DNA of 64,000 bases from assembly GCA_036927565.1 (NCBI GenBank), contig JAYESD010000004.1:91330942-91394941 (forward strand), in the 5' to 3' direction. The notes beneath the pieces are model-generated. The model was given only the letters and a program-made list of their open reading frames with translations, was not told the origin of the DNA and searched no databases. This document shows positions 36,201 through 47,496 of this stretch, piece by piece; position 1 is the first letter of the stretch, and the number at the start of each line of letters is the position of its first letter. The DNA is from Tuctoria greenei. Taxonomy: Eukaryota; Streptophyta; Magnoliopsida; Poales; Poaceae. The position numbers and the translations under genes were made by a program.

Positions 36201-37260
36201 CACTACTGCAAAATGCTTCATCGCAGGCGGTTCTAAACATATTATCGCATACGGTTTTATAAACCGTCTGTAACGAAGAGCCTGTAAAAATGATCGATTA
36301 ACACAGGCGGTGGCATAATCCGCCTGTGAAACTACATTTTCACAGGCGGTTATTAATAAAAAACTACCTGTGAAAATGCATTTTCACAGGCGGTCGGTAA
36401 TAAAAAACTGCCTGTGAAAATGGCTACTGAAACCAAAAAAGATTTCACATGCGCCGCCGGGAGTCAGAAGAGGCCTCATCACAGGCGGCTCCAAACCTAT
36501 TATCACAGACGGCTTTTAAAACCGCCTGAAACGAAGAGTCTGTGATAATCCGCAATTTCACAGGCGGAGAAGTGAAACCGCCTGTGAAGACACATTATCA
36601 TAGGCGGTTCTTCACTTAGGCTAGCCGCCTGTGAAGACAGATTATCATAGGCGGTTCTTTACTTAGGCTAGCCGTCTGTGAAAATACTTTATAACAGACG
36701 GGTCGTGCAGCATATATAACCGTCTGTGATAAACGTCTTATCACAGACGGTTATTGAAGCATAACTAACCGCCTATGATAATAGGTCTTCACAGGCGGGT
36801 ATTGAAGCATAACTAACCGCCAATGATAATGTGTCTTCACGGGCGGGTTTTGAAGCATAACTAACCGTCTATGATAATGTGTTTTCACAGACGGATTTTG
36901 AAGCATAACTAACCGTCTATGATAATGTGTCTTCACAGACGGGTATTGAAGCATAACTAACCGTCAATGATAATGTTTCTTCACAAACGGTTATTGAAGC
37001 ATAACTAACCGTCAATGATAATTGTGTTATCACAGACGGAGTTTACCTATATCAGCCGTCTGTGAAGACCCTTTAACGCAGCCGGTTTCTACCATAACAG
37101 TCACCGCCTGTGAATATTTGGTTATCACAGATGTTTCTTTACTTGTATCTAGCCGCCTGTGATAATTGTTTTTCACAGCCATGCCTAGCCGTTGGTTAAT
37201 AACCGCTTGTGATAAGGTATAACCTATGCAGTACTACTGCTGTTATTTCTAATTTCCAGG
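36201..37260. mobile_element. CACTA deletion derivative
   Basis: It starts CACTACTGCAAAATG at 36201 after TAT, inside the Ty3 integrase frame. The body consists of CACAGGCGGTT/AACCGCCTGTGA subterminal repeats in both orientations, with no transposase. This is the classic structure of non-autonomous grass CACTA elements. The right terminus is unclear: GCAGTACTACTG near 37230 is only a scrambled match to the expected GCAGTAGTG, so the given end is approximate. Confidence 0.75.
36590..37110. repeat. 48-bp tandem subterminal repeats
   Basis: At 36750-37030 a 48-bp unit recurs at least five times: TCTTCACAGACGGGTATTGA plus AGCATAACTAACCGTC plus AATGATAATGTG. Because 48 is a multiple of 3, the minus strand shows a 16-residue periodic ORF (36751-36954) that is not a gene. 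Confidence 0.85.
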
Positions 37261-37348
37261 TCAATTCAATATAATCACAGAACAAAAAACAACAATATCA
37301 TCACAGAACAAAAGTCAACAATATTATCATCACAGAAGTCAATTTAAC

Positions 37349-37461
37349 TAAAACAATATATATATGTACGAGTTACAGATACAATTCATCTCAAAGTTTA
37401 CAAGTTTTCACTAAAACTGTTTAAATTGTATCTGTAACTCGTACATATATATATTGTTTTA
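37349..37461. repeat. Perfect inverted repeat, 38-bp arms, 37-bp spacer
   Basis: The left arm 37349-37386 (TAAAACAATATATATATG and onward) is the exact reverse complement of 37424-37461. It sits at the junction between CACTA sequence and the degenerate SIRE-A gag, which is recognisable from about 37461. Confidence 0.95.
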
Positions 37462-39123
37462 GAAGATACTGCAAATACTGCATCTCCAAATACTGCAACC
37501 CCATCTTCTAAGGCGAAAGTGCATGAAGTCCCAACTTTCACAAAATAACTCCAGATTAGGTGCTTGGCAAGATCATCAACCATGAGATGATGGAGATAGA
37601 AGCACGTCATGTCAATGACCTTGCAAAGATCACATCCTCCAAGAAGAAAGGCATTGCTCTCAAAGCCTCACCCAAGTCCAAAGGCAAAGAGGTGGAAGCT
37701 TCAAGCAATGATGGAGAAAGTGAAGAAGAGGATAGCACCGACATGGATGAAGGGGAAAATGGCCTTCTTCATCAAATGATTCAAGAGAATGATGAGGAAG
37801 AGAAGAGGTTCAAACTATGAGAGCAATGGCAAGGACAAGAGCAAGTCAAGACCAAGGAGAGTGTGCTACAACTGTGGTGAGTATGGGCACTCCATTGTGA
37901 ATTGCCCATACAAAAAGGAACATGACAAGAAGAAGAAGAATAAGGATGAGAAACCTCAAGAGAGGAAGATGTTCAAGAAGAATAAAGCTCATGGGCACGC
38001 TCATGTTGGCAAGGAGTGGGACTTCAACGATGAGTCCTCCTCGATGATGAAGCGGGAGTGGCATCGTCGCCATCAAGAAGCCAACAATGAACAAGACACT
38101 TCTACCAAACAAGGAAGAGTGGAAAAGCTCAGGCCACACTTGTCTTATTGCCAAGGAAGGAAAAAGAAAGGTTAAATATAAACTCTCCTTGCGTTCCATT
38201 AATGATGAGGATTTTGATAGTGATAGTGAGAATGAATATATGTTTGAAAGCTTGAGTAAAAGTGCTATTATTAAAATGAAAAAGCTCCCTGATGAAATTT
38301 TAGACAAGGAAGAACTTCACGAGGAACAAGATGAATTGCTTGTCAATGAGAGGAAAAAGAATCTTAACCTTGAGAGGCTCCTTGAGCTTGAGAAGAAAAT
38401 GAACAAGGCACTTGAACTTGAACTTGCGAAATGCAAGGAGGCTTCCTCAAGCCTTAAGAGTTCGAATGTTGTATCCAAGATGAACTTGTGAGCTTGAACA
38501 AAGCTCACAAGATTCTTGAGGCACAATTGGCAACTCTCAAGTCAAGTGTCCCTTCTTCTTCCTTAACAAGCTCAAACTTGCCTAAAATGGATTCGAACAC
38601 TAAAACTTGCAAATGTGCTAACCTTGTGCTTGATCTAAAAAATGAGCTTAATTTTGCAAAGAGCAAGATCACACCTAAGGGTGGCATCTTTGATAAGGAG
38701 AAGATCAAGTATGCATGTAGTGCATACTCGATCACAAGATCTCCCTTGATCAAAGATGGTCTTGGCTATTCAAGAGGAGGAAAGCAAAATGCTAGAATTC
38801 TCAAGAATAACAAGATGCAAATTGAATTTGTCAAAGAGGGTTTATTTCAAGTCAAGAATGAATATCATGCATCTACGTCTAATGAGATAGTGAAACTTGA
38901 CAAAAATGCTCAAAATGCTAAAAATGTCAATTTAACCATGTTTCATGATTTTGATGCATCTTATATGCTTATGAGAAACAAATTTGGTTATACTTATGCT
39001 AAATATGTTGGGCCACACCGCAAGAGCCCAAAGCCTTGTGTGTGGGTGCCAAAATGCCTTCTGACTATCCTCAAAGGACCCAACAAGCTTGGGTACCTAA
39101 AACCAAAGCCTAAACTTGTCTTG
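37461..39123 (+). pseudogene. SIRE-A gag (broken)
   Basis: Nucleocapsid part of a copia gag. VLGKIINHEMMEIEARHVND (37558-37620) aligns with the same place in SIRE-B gag (about 46015). The zinc knuckle CYNCGEYGHSIVNC lies at about 37865-37907. A long Lys/Glu coiled coil follows (38270-38520), then KGGIFDKEKIKYACSAYS (about 38680-38730) and WVPKCL (about 39040). Frames 37560-37820, 37789-38175, 38087-38491 and 38488-39126 lie in three phases, so there are at least three frameshifts. The last frame ends in TAG at 39124-39126, the same position as in SIRE-B. Confidence 0.88.
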
Positions 39124-39126
39124 TAG

Positions 39127-42100
39127 GCTTACTCCTCCGGCGGTTCAAAGTGGGTGCTAGACAGTGGATGCACCAATCACATGACCGGAGCGAGAAGAAT
39201 ATTTGTGGAGTATGAGGAAAATGAAGACCCAGGTCAAGGTATCTACTTTGTCAACAATAGTCAAGGTAAGGTACTAGGTATGGGTAAGATCTCTATTTCT
39301 CCACAACCCACCATCTCTCAAGTCATGCATGTTGAATCGTTAGATTATAATCTATTATCCATTTCCGAATTATGTGAAAAGGGATATAATTGCTTGTTTT
39401 CTAATGAGGGTGTGGTTGTCACTAGAGGAATTGATAACTCGATTACCTTCAAAGGTGTGCTCAAGGGAAAGCTTTATCTCGTGGACTTCACCGTGGATAA
39501 AAGTCAACTTGACACATGTTTGATTGCGAAGACCAACATGGGTTGGTCGTGGCACGGCAGGCTAGCCCATGTTGGTATGAGGAATCTTCACAGACATCTA
39601 AAAGGCAATCATGTCCGATTTCTTATGAATGTTGTTTTTTAGAAAGACAGGCCTTGTAGCGCATGTCAAGCCGGGAAACAAGTCGGGATAGCTCATCCGG
39701 CCAAGAATGTGATGATGACAACAAGACCATTGGAGATGCTGCACATGGACCTTATTGGTCCCATTTATTACATATGCATTGGCGGTAACAAATATGGCTT
39801 AGTTATTGTTGATGACTTTTCCCACTTCACTTGGGTGCTTTTCTTGCATGACGAAGGTGAAACACAAGGTGTCTTCAAGAGTTTCTTGAGGAGAGCTCAA
39901 AATGAGTTCCCCTTGAGAATAAAAAAGATAAGAAGAGACAATGGCACCGAATTCAACAACACTCAAGTTGAAGAGTACTTGGATGAGGAGGGCATCAAGC
40001 ATGAGTTTTTGGCACCCTACTCAGCCGAACAAAATGGGGTGGCCGAAAGGGAGAACTGAACTCTAATAGAGATGTCAAGGACCATGCTTGGTGAGTACAA
40101 GACTTCCGATAGGTTTTGGGAGGAAACAGTAAACACCGCTTGCCATGCCACAAACCGTCTCTACCTCCATTGCCTATCAAAGAAGACTCCATATGAACTT
40201 CTAACGGGTAACAAACCAAACATCTCATACATTAGAGTCTCTAGTAGTAAATGTTGCATTCTCAACGAGAAGCCTATAATTTCAAAGTTTGCTTCGAAAT
40301 CCGATGAAGGTTTCTTGCTTGGTTATGACTCAAACACCTATGCCTATCGTGTTTTCAACAAAACCTCCATTTGTGTTGAAATCGCACGTGACGTGGTGTT
40401 TGATGAAACTAATGGCTCCCAAGTGGAGAAAGTTGATCAATGTGTGCTAGATGAAGAAGAGGCACCATGTGTTGCGTTGGGAAGGATGGCACTTGTTGAC
40501 GTAAGATCTCAAGAGCAACAAGGCCCGAGTGACCCAACTCCATCACAAGAGAAGACCGAAGCACAACATCAAGTACAAGATCCCAAAGATCAACATCTTA
40601 ATCAAGATCACCATGATCGAGAAATTGAAGATCAAGATGGTGGCAATGGTCAAGGGGGGACTATGAAGATGAGGGAGATGAAGAAGTTGACTCAAGACCA
40701 AGTGCACCACACCCAAGAGTTCATCAATGTGTTCAACAGGATCATCCCGTTGAGATCATACTTGGAGACATCTCCAAGGGGGTAATGACTCAATCTCACA
40801 TGGATAATTTTTGTGCTCACTATGCTTTTGTGTCCTCTTTGGAGCCATTTTAGGTTTAAGATGCCCTACGAGATCCGGATTGCGTGATCGCCATGCAAGA
40901 GGAGCTCAACCACTTCAAGAGGAACAAAGTATGGGAGCTCGTAAGAAGACCTAATGCCAAAGTGGTAGGAACCAAGTGGGTCTTCCACAACAAGCAAGAT
41001 GAGCTTGGCATGGTAACAAGAAACAAAGCTAGACTCGTAGCAAAAGGATACTCTCAAGTCGAAGGTTTGGATTTCAATGAAACCATTGCTCCTGTAGCTA
41101 GGCTTGAATCTATTCGCATATTATTGGCCTATGCTACTCAAAATGATTTCAAGTTGTTTCAAATGGACGTGAAAACGCCTCCCTCAATGGAACAATCAAG
41201 GATAAGGTGTATGTGGAGCAGTCGCCTAGCTTCGAGGATGATAAGTATCCTAACCATGTCTTTAAGCTTCACAAAGCTCTCTACAGCCTCAAACAAGCTC
41301 CTAAAGCTTGGTATGAGTGCCTTACGTACTTTTTCATCGATAATGCCTTTAAGATAGGAAAGGCCGATTATACACTTTTACCAAGAACATGGATGATTAT
41401 TTATTTATATGCCAAATTTATGTTGACGACATAATATTTGGTTCTACTAATCAATCTTTTTGTGAAGAATTTAGAAAAATCATGACAGAGAGATTTGAGA
41501 TGTCAATGATGGGAGAGTTGAAGTTATTTTTAGGTTTCTAAGTGAAAAAACTCAAGGAAGGCACCTTCATATGTCAAAACAAATATACTCAAGACATCCT
41601 CAAGAAGTTTGACATGGAGAAGGCCAAGCCCATCAAGACGCCAATTTCGACGAATGGACATCTTGATCTCAACCAAGACAACCTTAGCATCGACCAAAAG
41701 GTATACCGCTCCATGATTGGATCACTTTTTTACCTTTGTTCATCTAGGCCCCATATAATGTTAAGTGTATGCATGTGTGCAAGGTTTCAAGCCAGTCCTA
41801 AGGAGTGTCACTTGACCTAACCTAGGGATGTGGTATCCCAAAGGGTCCAAATTTAACCTCATCGGATACTCTGATGCGGATTATGCCTAATGCAAAGTGG
41901 ACAGGAAGAGTACCACTGGGACTTGCCAATTCTTGTGTAGCTCCCTAGTGTCATGGTCATCCAAGAAAAAAAAATTTCATTGCCCTATCCATAGTTGAAG
42001 CAAAGTATGTCACAGCGGGAAGTTGTTGTGCACAACTTCTTCGGATGTGAACCATATTCCGATCCTATGCGACAATGAGAGAGCCATCAAGATTTCCCAT

Positions 42101-42303
42101 AACCCTGTTGAACACTCTAGAACCAAACACATTGACATCAGACACCATTTCTTGAGAGACCATTCTATGAAAGGGGATATTGTCATTTGACATGTGAGAA
42201 CCGAAAAACAACTAGCTGATATCTTCACCAAGCCATTAGATGAAGAACGCTTTTGCAAACTTAGGAACAAACTAAATATCCTTGATTCTCTAAACGTGGC
42301 TTG
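39127..42303 (+). pseudogene. SIRE-A pol: protease, integrase, RT, RNase H (broken)
   Basis: In-frame with gag after the TAG. Protease DSGCTNHMTG lies at 39157-39186. Gag-pre-integrase WHGRLAHVGMRNLHRHLK is at about 39550-39605, with CSACQAG near 39655. The integrase core has MDLIGPI (39745), VDDFSHFTWV (39807) and NGTEFNN (39942). RT has WVFHNKQDE (about 40980), PVARLESIRIL (41093) and YVDD (about 41420-41431). RNase H has DADYA (about 41875), CDNERA (42067) and RTKHIDI (42121). A 37-bp-scale deletion near 41820 and a 40-bp-scale deletion near 42040 relative to SIRE-B, plus at least four frameshifts and several stops, make it dead. Confidence 0.9.
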
Positions 42304-43263
42304 AGATGTTGCACATCTGATTGTTAGTTTTGTATTCTCTTCAAAATTATGCATGCTTTCGGAAATTTGCCTCTCTCAATTTTCTATCAGATTACTTTCA
42401 ATTATTGCCGCCTTGAATCATGGTCATTGTATGAATGTTTGTGTGCTTTACTAGCCATATTCATTAAGAATATTTGTGAAAACCTAGTCCATATGGATTA
42501 TTCTTGAAAATTTCTCAATATATATGAGAATTTGCTAAAGTCCAGCGTCCTGGACATGTCCGGACAGGCTCGGACTAGTCCACAATGGACTAGTCCGGCT
42601 TGTCACCAGACTTGTCCAAAGCTGCAGCTTAGTCCGGACCCAGTCTGGCGCCTATACTTGTGCGGTACGCTAGTCGAGACTAGTCTGGACTTCTGGGGAC
42701 ATAACCCCCAGTGTCAGGCCCGACCCCTCCATTTCATTTCAAAATCTCAAATGTGCGCCTCTCTTCCAGAAACTGCCCCATTAGCGATTTTTTATCCTAA
42801 CCCTCTAAATCTTCAAGGAATCCGTGTGTAAGCTTCTTCGAAGTGTTGGGAAGGCGAAGCCCGGACTACTCTGCCCTTCTGTCCACGTATTTGTCTGATT
42901 TTGACATCTCAAGGTGTGTTCTTGACCTAACTCGAACTTTTCCGATTCCTTCGATTCTAGGTCATTTCTCCTGTAAACTAGAGTCCTCTTAGGTTATCTA
43001 TCACCTTGATTCTTTACATGCAATATTACATCTTGGTATCAAACTTTTGTAGAAAAATTGCACAGTTTGGGTTTAACACTAGGTGGTACGGACTAGTTCG
43101 GACCTAGGCGAACAAGTCTGTTCTTGACCGGACTAGTCCAGCCAGGGACCAGACAAGTCCGGCCTAACCTAGGGTTAACTCCTAACTTAGTGAATTCCCT
43201 ACTTCTCTACCACAATATTTTGCTTGATATCACCTCATACTCTGTTGTCATCCTTATTTCAGC
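42304..43263 (+). other. Spacer between pol and third ORF, rich in palindromes
   Basis: No coding sequence supported. Two clusters of GGACTAGTCC/GGACATGTCC-type palindromes lie at 42540-42720 and 43085-43165. The end is pyrimidine-rich, with TCCTTATTTCAG just before the ATG at 43264, like a 3' splice site. Confidence 0.6.
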
Positions 43264-43691
43264 ATGTCTCAACAAAACAACTCTCCTCTTTCCAATTCGG
43301 AAAGAGAAGCAGCTCGTCAAGAGATCTATCTATGAAAAGAAGCGGAGGATTCAACAGTTATCACAGAACTTGAGCGTCAAAGTGAAGCAAGAACAAAGAT
43401 GTGGCAAGAACGAGAGTCAGCACAATCTCAAGCGGCTGTAGAGCAAGCTAGCCGAAGGAAAAGGATAGTCACCATGGGTAAAAAGCAAAATGCCCAAGCG
43501 GCTGATAACGGAAAATCACCCATTGTTGAGAGCAGCAAGGCTAAGGGAAAACAAAGAGAGCCTGCCAAGAGAGTGACTCTGAAAAAGGCTGCTCCTAGAA
43601 AGAACGCTCTGGCAGGGAGAGGTTTGGTCATTCATGACCAAAACGCGGAGCCTCGTGGTCCTCCACAAGGCCCCATTGGTCCATTGGTCAT
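43264..43691 (+). pseudogene. SIRE-A third ORF, N-terminal part (before SIRE-B insertion)
   Basis: The frame starts ATG 43264, has a TGA at 43333 and is otherwise open to the SIRE-B insertion at 43692. It encodes a Ser/Gln/Glu/Arg-rich, probably coiled-coil segment (WQERESAQSQAAVEQASRRK) and then a Lys/Pro-rich basic region. It lies after pol, where envelope-like ORFs occur in some SIRE elements, but no signal peptide or membrane span is visible. The reading continues across the GTCAT duplication at 53788. The function is unknown. Confidence 0.65.
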
Positions 43692-45166
43692 TGTAAGTGC
43701 ATCTAGGTCCCTTGTGGGTTTTGGTGGATTGATGATGAACCATTAAAGTGCTGATGAACTTGGTTGAGCATGAGCGCAGATCCGAAGTATGGAGTGGAGC
43801 TTTGAAGAAAGACGGTAAAAGGAGAAAAGTTGTGGCAAAGAAGAATAGAAATAGGGTTTTCTATTTTCTCCTTGAGTCGTAGGAAAAACTGTACTATTAA
43901 GAGGGACACGACGCGTAGACACTTAGTGAGTCATTCGGGTGATCAACCCCTTAGTAGAAGATTTTAGTAGGGCCTTTGTGGCTTGGGTGGACTTGTCTGA
44001 CTTGTGGTGTCAGACATGTCCGAATTCCCTCTATTGGAATTCGGACATGTCTGAATCTGTAAGTCAGACATGTCCGAATTGGCACTGGAAGGGTTCCAGT
44101 GAGAGTTCCAGTGAAGTTTCGGACTTGTCCGAACCTGGGGGTCGGACATGTCCGAGATGGATCTGTTCCCAGGGACTAAGGAAAATTTTCTAAGTCCCAG
44201 AGAGTCAGACTTGTCCGAGTTCTATCTGCATAATTTCAGACATGTCCGAGATTGTATGTCAGACATGTCTGAAGTGGTTTTGGTCAGACAAGTCTGAAGT
44301 GAAAGGCCTGACCTTTGAGGTTAGACATGTCCGACTCTGTGTCAGACATGTCCGACGTGGGCTGTGTCAGACGGCTCTAATGACTTTTTGGAGTATAAAT
44401 AGTGGGTGGTTTCGACCCACCAACTATGCCTAACACCCCAGAACAGTTCTGAACACCCATTTGAACTCAAGAACCTCTCTCCACTTGTTCTTCACCTCTA
44501 GAGCCCAAATTCGAATTTTTGGGAGAGTGAAGAGTGCTTTGTGAGGATTGGGAGAAATGGTTTGTTGAGGGGTTGAGCAACGTGTGATTCGCTAAGTTTC
44601 TTCGTGATTGCGTGTTTGTTGCTCTTGGGGTTCTCCCCTAGATGGCTAGGCGTCGCCCTGCGATTTCTTTGTGATCTCTTGTAATCGGGGAGTTTGTAAC
44701 AATCTTTGTGATAGTGGAAGATCGGGAGTTGGCCCTTGTGGCAAACTCGTGAGTGAAAGGCTAGAGAAGGCATGGTCCCTTGTGGACTCCTCAACGGGGA
44801 TGTAGGATCCTTTGTGGTTCCGAACCTCAGGATAAAATCGTTTGTTTCTTGTTGTTCTTAGTTCTCGCAAGTTTTGATTCTAGTGTTTTTCCGTGTGCTA
44901 TCTCTCCCTCAGTTTTCTTTCTACTCCATACTTCGTGTAGAACTGCTAGGGATCGATATCTCTCACTAGATCGCTTAAAAATTGGATTTTTGGTCTGATC
45001 GTGCAGGTAATCTCGTACTTATCCGACCCAGGTCAGACTTGTCCGACTTAGGTCAGACAAGTCCAACTACAAGTCAGACATGTCCGACGTCTCTGTTTTC
45101 ATAACTCTGAATTAAGTTTAAATTATCGATTATCGCCTATTCACCCCCCCTCTAGGCCGCCTTTCA
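43692..45166 (+). repeat. SIRE-B 5' LTR
   Basis: Starts TGTAAGTGCATC, ends CCGCCTTTCA. U3 at 43985-44375 is packed with about a dozen GGACATGTCC/AGACATGTCCGA palindromes, three more lie at 45030-45090, and TATAAAT is at 44394-44400. Partner LTR at 52309-53782. Confidence 0.95.
44394..44400 (+). promoter_or_regulatory. TATA box in SIRE-B 5' LTR
   Basis: TATAAATAG follows the palindrome cluster directly. It is conserved in the 3' LTR at 53011-53017 and is the likely promoter of the element. Confidence 0.75.
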
Positions 45167-45168
45167 AT

Positions 45169-45180
45169 TGGTATCAGAGC
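45169..45180 (+). other. SIRE-B primer-binding site
   Basis: TGGTATCAGAGC, two bases after the LTR end; complementary to the 3' end of initiator tRNA-Met. Confidence 0.95.
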
Positions 45181-45217
45181 AGCTTTCTCCGGAAGAGACT
45201 AACATCTCGGAGGATCG

Positions 45218-47493
45218 ATGGCGGAAGAAAGGAACAAGGATGATACCTCATATGTCGAGGCGAAGGCTCAAATGACAAGAACTACGACGTTCTTCTTGAT
45301 GATCCGAAGGACGATGAAGAGACTCGCCAACTCAAGGCGAAGCTTCGGGAGAAGCTAGGGAAACAACCCAAGATCAACAAAGAGAAGGAGAAGAGTAACA
45401 ATGACTATACTCAAAATCACTTTGATTATGATCGTCTTCATGCTAACAATCACTATTTGTCTATTCCACTTGGCAAAACTCCTCAATTCGATGGAAATGA
45501 CTATTCAATGTGGAAACACAATATGAAGATGCATTTAATCTCTTTGAATCCTAGTTTGTGGCAGATTGTGCAAACCGGAGTTCATATGCCAAGGAATGAG
45601 GAAGATGTCACTCCACAACAAGCTATCCTACTTCATCGCAATGCTCAAGCCGTGGGAGTCATAACCTCATCTTTGACTCGAGATGAATTCAACCGAGTCG
45701 AAGGTTTGGAAGTGGCCAAAGATATTTGGGATACACTCAAGACGGCACACGAGGGCAACCGAGTTATCCGGGAGGCGAAGATTGAGATGATCGAAGGAGA
45801 GCTTGGGAGATTTACCATCATGGATGGTGAGTCGCCCCAAGACATGTACAACCACCTCAAGGTGCTCGTGAACAAGATTCGTGCCTATGGAAGCACTCGA
45901 TGGACGGACCATGAAGTGGTGAAGAGGATGCTTCGGGCATTCATGCCTCAAAACATCGCTCTTTGCCCCTTGATCCGTGAAAGCCCCGACTACACCAAGA
46001 TGACTCCGGAAGAAGTGCTTGGGAGGATAATCAACAATGAGATGATGGAGAAGGAAACTATGTTCTACAACGATCTCCAAAAGCTTGCCTCATCAAAGAA
46101 GAAAGACATAGCCCTCAAAGCAACTTCCTCATCCTACAATGAAGATGCAAGTGATGATGAGAGCATGGACTCCGATGAGTAAGAAGCTTTCTTCATCAAC
46201 AAGTTTAGAAGTATGATGAGAAGGAAGAAGGGATGCTATCACCAAGAAGGCAAGAGCAAGGAGAAGCTAAAGAAGAAGACTTGCTACAAGTGTGGTGAAC
46301 ATGGGCACTTCATTGCGGATTGCCCATACAATGAAAGCAAGAAGAAGGAGGGCAAGACCCAAGATAAGAAGATCTTCAAGAAGAATAAGCCATCGGGACA
46401 TGCCCACCTTGGAAGAGAATGGGACTCAAATGAAGACTCATCCTCCGAAAATGAAGAGAAGGTGGCAACCATTGCCATCGGAAAGAGCTCAAGTGCAAGC
46501 AAGCTTTTCCCCAACCTTGATGATTTCAAGTACACATGTTTCATGGCAAAGGAGGGAAGGAGAAAGGTCAAATCTAAACCCACTCCCTCTATAACTTCTT
46601 GTGATGAATTTGATAGTGGTAGTGAACTTGAATCCATGCTTAAAGGCTTAAGTAAGAGTGCCATGAGAAAGATGAACTTTTTTATGGATGAAATCTCCGA
46701 GAAGGAGGATCTCCTTGAGCGTCAGGAGGACATGCTCATCCAAAAATTGGAGAGATGTCAAGAGCTTGAGGAGCTCCTCGAGCGCGAGAGAGAAAGAAGC
46801 AATGCATTGGAGCATGACCTTGCCATGAGCAAGGAAGCATGCTCAAATCTTAAGGACAAGACCGTTGAGCTCAAGGATGAACTTGTTAACTTGACAAAGG
46901 TTAACAAGATTCTAGAGACAAAGGTTGAGTCACTTAAGATCAATGCACCTTCTTCCTCAAAGAGCTCATCTTCTCAAAAGATTTCATCCGAGGAAGTTCA
47001 CACTTGCATGTGCTCAAGCTTGATCCTAAAACTTAAGGATGAACTTAACTTGGCACAAAACAAACAAGCACCGAAAGGTGGCATCTTTGACAAGGAGAAG
47101 GTGGCCTATGCACGTAGCGCATACACCAATGTGAGACCTCCCCATGTCAAGGATGGTCTTGGTTATTCTCGGGAGCGGAGGCAAAATGCCAAAGCCGCCA
47201 AGAATAACAAAGACTTGATTGTTTTTGTCAAGGAAGGTTCATCCACCCAAGATAAAGGAAAGAACATTGTCTCAACATCTTATATGCCTAAAAATGAACC
47301 TCATCCTTTATTCCATGACTTTGATGCTTCTTATGTTTTATTGAGGAACAAATTTGGCAAGACTTATGCTAGATATGTTGGGCCACTCCGCAAGAGCCCA
47401 AAGCCTTGCGTGTGGGTGCCCAAATGTCTTGTGACTAACATCAAAGGACCCAACTCCGTTTGGGTACCTAAAGGAAAGGCATTACTCTTTTTG
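45218..47493 (+). pseudogene. SIRE-B gag (one frameshift, one stop)
   Basis: Capsid/nucleocapsid protein of a copia element. ATG 45218 opens MAEERNKDDTSYVEAKAQ; a one-base-type shift near 45270 moves the frame to that of 45457 onward. The copia gag signature FDGNDYSMWKHNMKMHL is at about 45487-45540. The zinc knuckle CYKCGEHGHFIADC is at 46282-46323. A Glu/Arg/Lys coiled coil runs from about 46650 to 46960. KGGIFDKEKVAYARSAYT (about 47080) and WVPKCLV (47416) come near the end. TAA at 46180-46182 interrupts an acidic stretch. The frame ends with TAG at 47494-47496, which SIRE-A shares, so that stop may be original to the family. Confidence 0.9.
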
Positions 47494-47496
47494 TAG

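Noticed and set aside
36751..36954. 16-residue repeat protein on the minus strand
   Set aside because: It only reflects the 48-bp tandem array of a CACTA element.
37225..37245. GCAGTACTACTG as right end of the CACTA element
   Set aside because: It does not read GCAGTAGTG and no TAT duplication follows; the end remains open.
43985..44375. Likeness of GGACATGTCC to the animal p53 half-site (RRRCWWGYYY)
   Set aside because: Plants have no p53; the similarity comes from the simple palindrome and says nothing of function here.
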